Below are positions 29,332-32,171 of a stretch of 32,171 bases of DNA, piece after piece. The stretch covers positions 1 to 32,171 of the forward strand of contig JAPORU010000083.1 in NCBI GenBank assembly GCA_026710045.1, written 5' to 3'. A program made the position numbers and the translations under genes. This DNA comes from Aestuariivita sp. (GTDB lineage: Bacteria; Pseudomonadota; Alphaproteobacteria; Rhodobacterales; Rhodobacteraceae). The notes beneath the pieces are model-generated. The model had not been told where the DNA came from and did not search any database. It was given only the letters and a program-made list of their open reading frames with translations. The number at the start of each line of letters is the position of its first letter. Position 1 is the first letter of the stretch.

Positions 29332-30252
29332 TCACCTCTTGACCACTCCCCTGCCAAAGTCTGGTGCATCTGTATCTTGACCCGCTTCAATAATGCCACG
29401 CCGGATCGTCCGTGTTCGTGTCATGTAATCATGCAAGTGTTCGCCGTTCCCTGTACGAATAGCCCGTTGCAGGGCAAAAAGCTCTTCTGTAAATCGACCG
29501 AGAACCTCTAAGGTTGCATCCTTGTTTGTCAAAAAAATATCACGCCACATTGTCGGATCAGACGCGGCAATTCGCGTAAAATCTCTAAATCCAGCCGCAG
29601 AATAATCAATGACTTCACGATCGGTAATGCGCCGCAAATCATCGGCCACTCCAACCATCGTATAGGCAATCAAATGCGGAACATGACTGGTCACAGACAG
29701 CACGAGATCATGATGCTCGGCATCAATTGTTGTCGTCTTCGATCCCATAGCCTCCCAGAAACTCCGCAACCGTGTAACCGCACACGCGTTTGAATCTGCA
29801 AAAGGAACGATCATACACCATCGATTTTCAAACAATTCGGCAAAACCCGCATTCGGACCGGAGTGCTCCGTACCCGCCAAGGGATGGGCGGGAATAAAAT
29901 CGACATTCCTCGGAACATGCTCGGCAACCGATTGAATAACATGCTGCTTGACGGAGCCAACGTCACTTAAGGTGGCTCCCGCTTTCAGTACGCCTGAAAT
30001 GTCTTTGGCGACCGCGCCCATGGCGCCCACCGGCACGCATAGAACAACCAGGTCAGCGTCTCGTGCCGCTTCTTGAGGGGTTTCATAGACGTGGTCACAA
30101 AGACCAATAGTCCGTGCCGTCTCACGCGTTTCGACCGTTCGGGCAAATCCCGTCACATCGTGCGCAATTCCATGCCTCTTGATCGCCCAGTACATTGATG
30201 ACGCGATCAGTCCGAGACCAATCAACGCCACACGATTGTAGATCACCGTCAT
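29332..30252 (-). CDS. tyrA: Prephenate/arogenate dehydrogenase family protein
   Basis: The enzyme oxidatively decarboxylates prephenate (or arogenate) in tyrosine synthesis. A Rossmann motif GLGLIASS is at 12-19, followed by DLVVLCVPVGAM, DVGSVKQHV and FIPAHPLAGTEHSGPNAGF, which is the substrate-binding block. SVTSHVPHLIAYTMV has the conserved His region. At 306 residues it is a single-function enzyme without chorismate mutase or ACT domains. It overlaps hisC by 4 bases, with AGGAG before its ATG. This hisC-tyrA pairing is common in Alphaproteobacteria, where the HisC enzyme also transaminates aromatic precursors. Cofactor (NAD or NADP) and substrate preference cannot be told. Confidence 0.93.
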   Translation of the reverse strand: MTVIYNRVALIGLGLIASSMYWAIKRHGIAHDVTGFARTVETRETARTIGLCDHVYETPQEAARDADLVVLCVPVGAMGAVAKDISGVLKAGATLSDVGSVKQHVIQSVAEHVPRNVDFIPAHPLAGTEHSGPNAGFAELFENRWCMIVPFADSNACAVTRLRSFWEAMGSKTTTIDAEHHDLVLSVTSHVPHLIAYTMVGVADDLRRITDREVIDYSAAGFRDFTRIAASDPTMWRDIFLTNKDATLEVLGRFTEELFALQRAIRTGNGEHLHDYMTRTRTIRRGIIEAGQDTDAPDFGRGVVKR

Positions 30253-31343
30253 GTCTTCTCCTGAAAAAGCCGCAGGGCTGACAGGAGTGCTTCAATCTCT
30301 TCAGAAGTTCCGACAGTGATGCGTAAGCCCTCAGGAAATCCATAAAGATCAACACGTCGCACAAGAATATACTGAGACTTCAGAAAGTCATAGGCCGCTT
30401 TGGCAACCGATTCATCCGCAAAACGCACAAGAACAAAATTCGCAAAGCTTTCGTCACACTCAAGATCCAGTTGGCGCACCTCATCACACAGTCGCTTGCG
30501 AAGCGTCTGATTCATTGTTCGACAGTGAGCGACGTATTTTTGATCCGAGAGTGCGGCTTCGGCACCGGCAAGAGCAACCCCGGACATGTTGAACGGACCA
30601 CGAATACGGTTGAGAACATCAATGACTTCCGCGGGTCCATAACCCCACCCCACACGCAATCCGCCAAGACCATAGATTTTCGAGAAGGTTCGCGTCATGA
30701 CGACATTGCTTCGCGCCTCGACAAAACCGGCGCCCCCGTCAAAGTTGTCAACAAATTCCGAATAAGCCCCATCCAGGACGAGCAAGCAATGTGTCGGTAC
30801 CTTCTCAACCAGCCATGCAAGACTCTCCGTGTGGACCATCGTTCCCGTCGGATTTGCGGGGTTAGCAAGATAAATGAGTCGCGTTTTCGCCGTAATGGCC
30901 CTGAGAAGAGCGTCAACGTCCACACAACGATCGGATTCAGACGCCGCAACCGGCGTCGCACCGACGGAACGGGCAATGGTCGGATAGAGCAGAAATCCAT
31001 GTTCTGGATACACCACTTCATCGCCGACTCCGGCATAGGCCAGTGCCAACAAGGTTAAGACTTCGTCCGAGCCAACCCCGACAATAATCCGCTCCGGGTC
31101 GAGCCCATGCACCGCTCCAATTCTTGTGCGTAGACGTGCATGATCGGTTGGCGGATAACGGTGTGCAACAAGACCCGCCGATGCAATCGCATCAATTGCG
31201 GCACGGCTTGGACCAAACGGGTTTTCATTTGACGATAACTTCAGAACCCGTGACGCACCGTCCACATGCGACTCACCCCCTTGGTAGAGAGATATGTCCA
31301 TGATGCCCGGTTTTGGCGCAAGTACAGGCATAAATGGTCTCAT
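30249..31343 (-). CDS. hisC: Histidinol-phosphate / aromatic aminotransferase
   Basis: This PLP enzyme transfers the amino group in histidine synthesis and, in this gene context, probably also to prephenate or 4-hydroxyphenylpyruvate. Fold-type I motifs are LSSNENPFGPS at about 38-48, NPANPTGT at about 162-169, LDGAYSEF with the PLP Asp (about 192), and TRTFSKIYGLGGLRVGWGYG with the Schiff-base lysine at about 223. Length is about 364, standard. I start it at the ATG at 31343, which follows GAGGAG by 3 bases. A TTG just before it is a less likely alternative. It is coupled to the dehydrogenase by ATGA. Confidence 0.94.
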   Translation of the reverse strand: MRPFMPVLAPKPGIMDISLYQGGESHVDGASRVLKLSSNENPFGPSRAAIDAIASAGLVAHRYPPTDHARLRTRIGAVHGLDPERIIVGVGSDEVLTLLALAYAGVGDEVVYPEHGFLLYPTIARSVGATPVAASESDRCVDVDALLRAITAKTRLIYLANPANPTGTMVHTESLAWLVEKVPTHCLLVLDGAYSEFVDNFDGGAGFVEARSNVVMTRTFSKIYGLGGLRVGWGYGPAEVIDVLNRIRGPFNMSGVALAGAEAALSDQKYVAHCRTMNQTLRKRLCDEVRQLDLECDESFANFVLVRFADESVAKAAYDFLKSQYILVRRVDLYGFPEGLRITVGTSEEIEALLSALRLFQEKT

Positions 31344-31970
31344 CAACTCCTCGGTCTCTCTGTCAACATTGCCCCACCCAATACGTAATACCGAACATAG
31401 AGACTATGTGTTATCGTTTTTCTGATCGACTGATTCAACAGTTAAGTGCACTACTGGGCTTCTTCTCACCGCGCCCCAACTTCCTACTGAACAGTCAGAT
31501 TGAAACTCCGGTAATGACGGTAATGAAGGGTGGTTGGTTACGCTGTCAGAGATAAACGGAGTACGCCTCTCCAGTATGGACTTTAAATTAGTGTCCAAAA
31601 AGGCGCAAGAGAATGAGAAGTATAAGGGTCTTTGGACAGGATTCGACAGCGAATCATTGTCATTTCAAACGTCGTGCTCCGTTCGTCACGCGAACCCGTC
31701 AAGAAAGAGCCCTCTTTCCACAAGAGAACCATTCATAAACCGATCTCGCTTTCTCAAGCACCGACCGCTGTCAAAACCACCATCAGAATGTGATATTTCA
31801 GAATCCGGTATGGGCGTCGACTCAAGAACAGGTTATCCAGAGGGTACGCCGTCCCCAAAAATTATCCACAACAGATGACTCTTCTTTTTGACTTCAGAGC
31901 CCTGTAAGAGTCTCCGCCTCTCTCACATCTTATTTGAAATAGCCGCCGTAACAGATGGCAGCGTTGACCC
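31344..31970. other. Gene-free region with DnaA-box-like 9-mers
   Basis: About 620 bases upstream of hisC without a supported gene. A 114-codon frame at 31534-31878 lacks any family and is low-complexity in Ser/Arg. TTATCCAGA (31833-31841) and the perfect DnaA box TTATCCACA (31862-31870) lie in the same orientation. CGGTAATGA is tandemly repeated at 31509-31526. The hisC promoter must lie at the left end, but no good -35/-10 pair is seen. Two boxes are too few to call an origin. Confidence 0.4.
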
Positions 31971-32171
31971 ATCTTTAACATTTTGTGCAAAAAAGTCATG
32001 ATATTCAATGCCTTAAAAAATGTGGTGGCACTACAAACTTGAATTTCGGGAATATTGCGCGCGCCGTGCAGCGCGATCTCTGATGGTCTTAAATGACAGT
32101 TTTACGCAGGTTCCGGGCCGGGGGTGCGATCTGCATCGCGTGGTAGATCGCGGCCTGATCGGCATTCGGGA
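31971..32171 (-). mobile_element. Second IS1634-like element, terminal part (runs off the window)
   Basis: From 31971 the sequence parallels 8812 onward: IS end with ATCTTTAAC, CAATGCCTTAAAAA, then the 3' end of a transposase. On the minus strand the last codons are AIYHAMQIAPPARNLRKTVI with a TAA at 32089-32091, equivalent to the decayed copy at 8934. The visible frame is open to the window edge, so this copy may be less damaged. The two differ at roughly one base in four, so they are not a recent duplication. Confidence 0.85.

Noticed and set aside
31534..31878. 114-codon plus-strand ORF upstream of hisC
   Set aside because: Ser/Arg/Pro-rich composition without motifs, no ribosome site, and it covers the DnaA-box-like repeats. 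It looks like chance.
31344..31970. Chromosomal origin of replication
   Set aside because: Only two DnaA-box-like sites, no AT-rich unwinding element of note, and no dnaA, hemE, parA or similar neighbour in view.

Overview
The window looks like chromosomal DNA of an alphaproteobacterium. The evidence is the rluD-rpoH gene pair, a tRNA-His of the unusual alphaproteobacterial type (G1-U72, A73), an F1-only ATP synthase operon (atpHAGDC, without F0 genes), an MmcB-type nuclease, a YcgN-type cysteine-cluster protein and a hisC-prephenate dehydrogenase pair. Core genes are of medium GC by eye (about half). Several patches are visibly richer in GC and hold broken insertion sequences, so this is a genome with many decayed mobile elements. 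Order-level placement (Rhodospirillales-like) is only a guess.

Layout. 1-317: the 3' end of an IS5-family element. 578-2395: an M3 oligopeptidase (pepF). 2914-5182, minus strand: rpoH, rluD and tRNA-His, with a heat-shock-type promoter for rpoH overlapping the end of rluD. 5530-5994: mmcB. 5995-10034: an accessory segment with an orphan P-loop ATPase gene broken by one in-frame TGA, a phd-doc toxin-antitoxin module with a clear promoter/operator, a decayed IS1634-like transposase and two AT-rich small ORFs. 10035-12467: a tight plus-strand group of ribF, a ycgN-like gene and a threonine aldolase gene. 12468-12775: a leader with several inverted repeats, followed by prs. An IS66 transposase relic starts 5 bp after prs. 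14729-19587: atpHAGDC on the minus strand. 20021-21658: a methyltransferase gene and gloB, divergent. 21814-24138: clpA without clpS beside it. 24139-25418: mostly gene-free, with one frameshifted small membrane-protein gene and a strong hairpin after it. 25419-29167: chaC, a MotA/TolQ-like gene and a MotB/OmpA-like coiled-coil gene in one operon. 29332-31343: hisC and prephenate dehydrogenase. 31971-32171: the end of a second IS1634-like element.

How the genes work together. Most of the window is housekeeping: energy (F1 ATPase), cofactors and precursors (FAD/FMN, PRPP), His/Tyr synthesis, protein quality control (RpoH, ClpA, PepF), methylglyoxal and glutathione turnover (GloB, ChaC), and an envelope ion-driven motor-like pair. 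Variable content is concentrated at 5.9-10.0 kb and in the IS relics. The least understood items are the ATPase at 6454-7692, the stator-like pair at 25419-28568 and the structured prs leader. I see no complete new multi-gene defence or mobile system.
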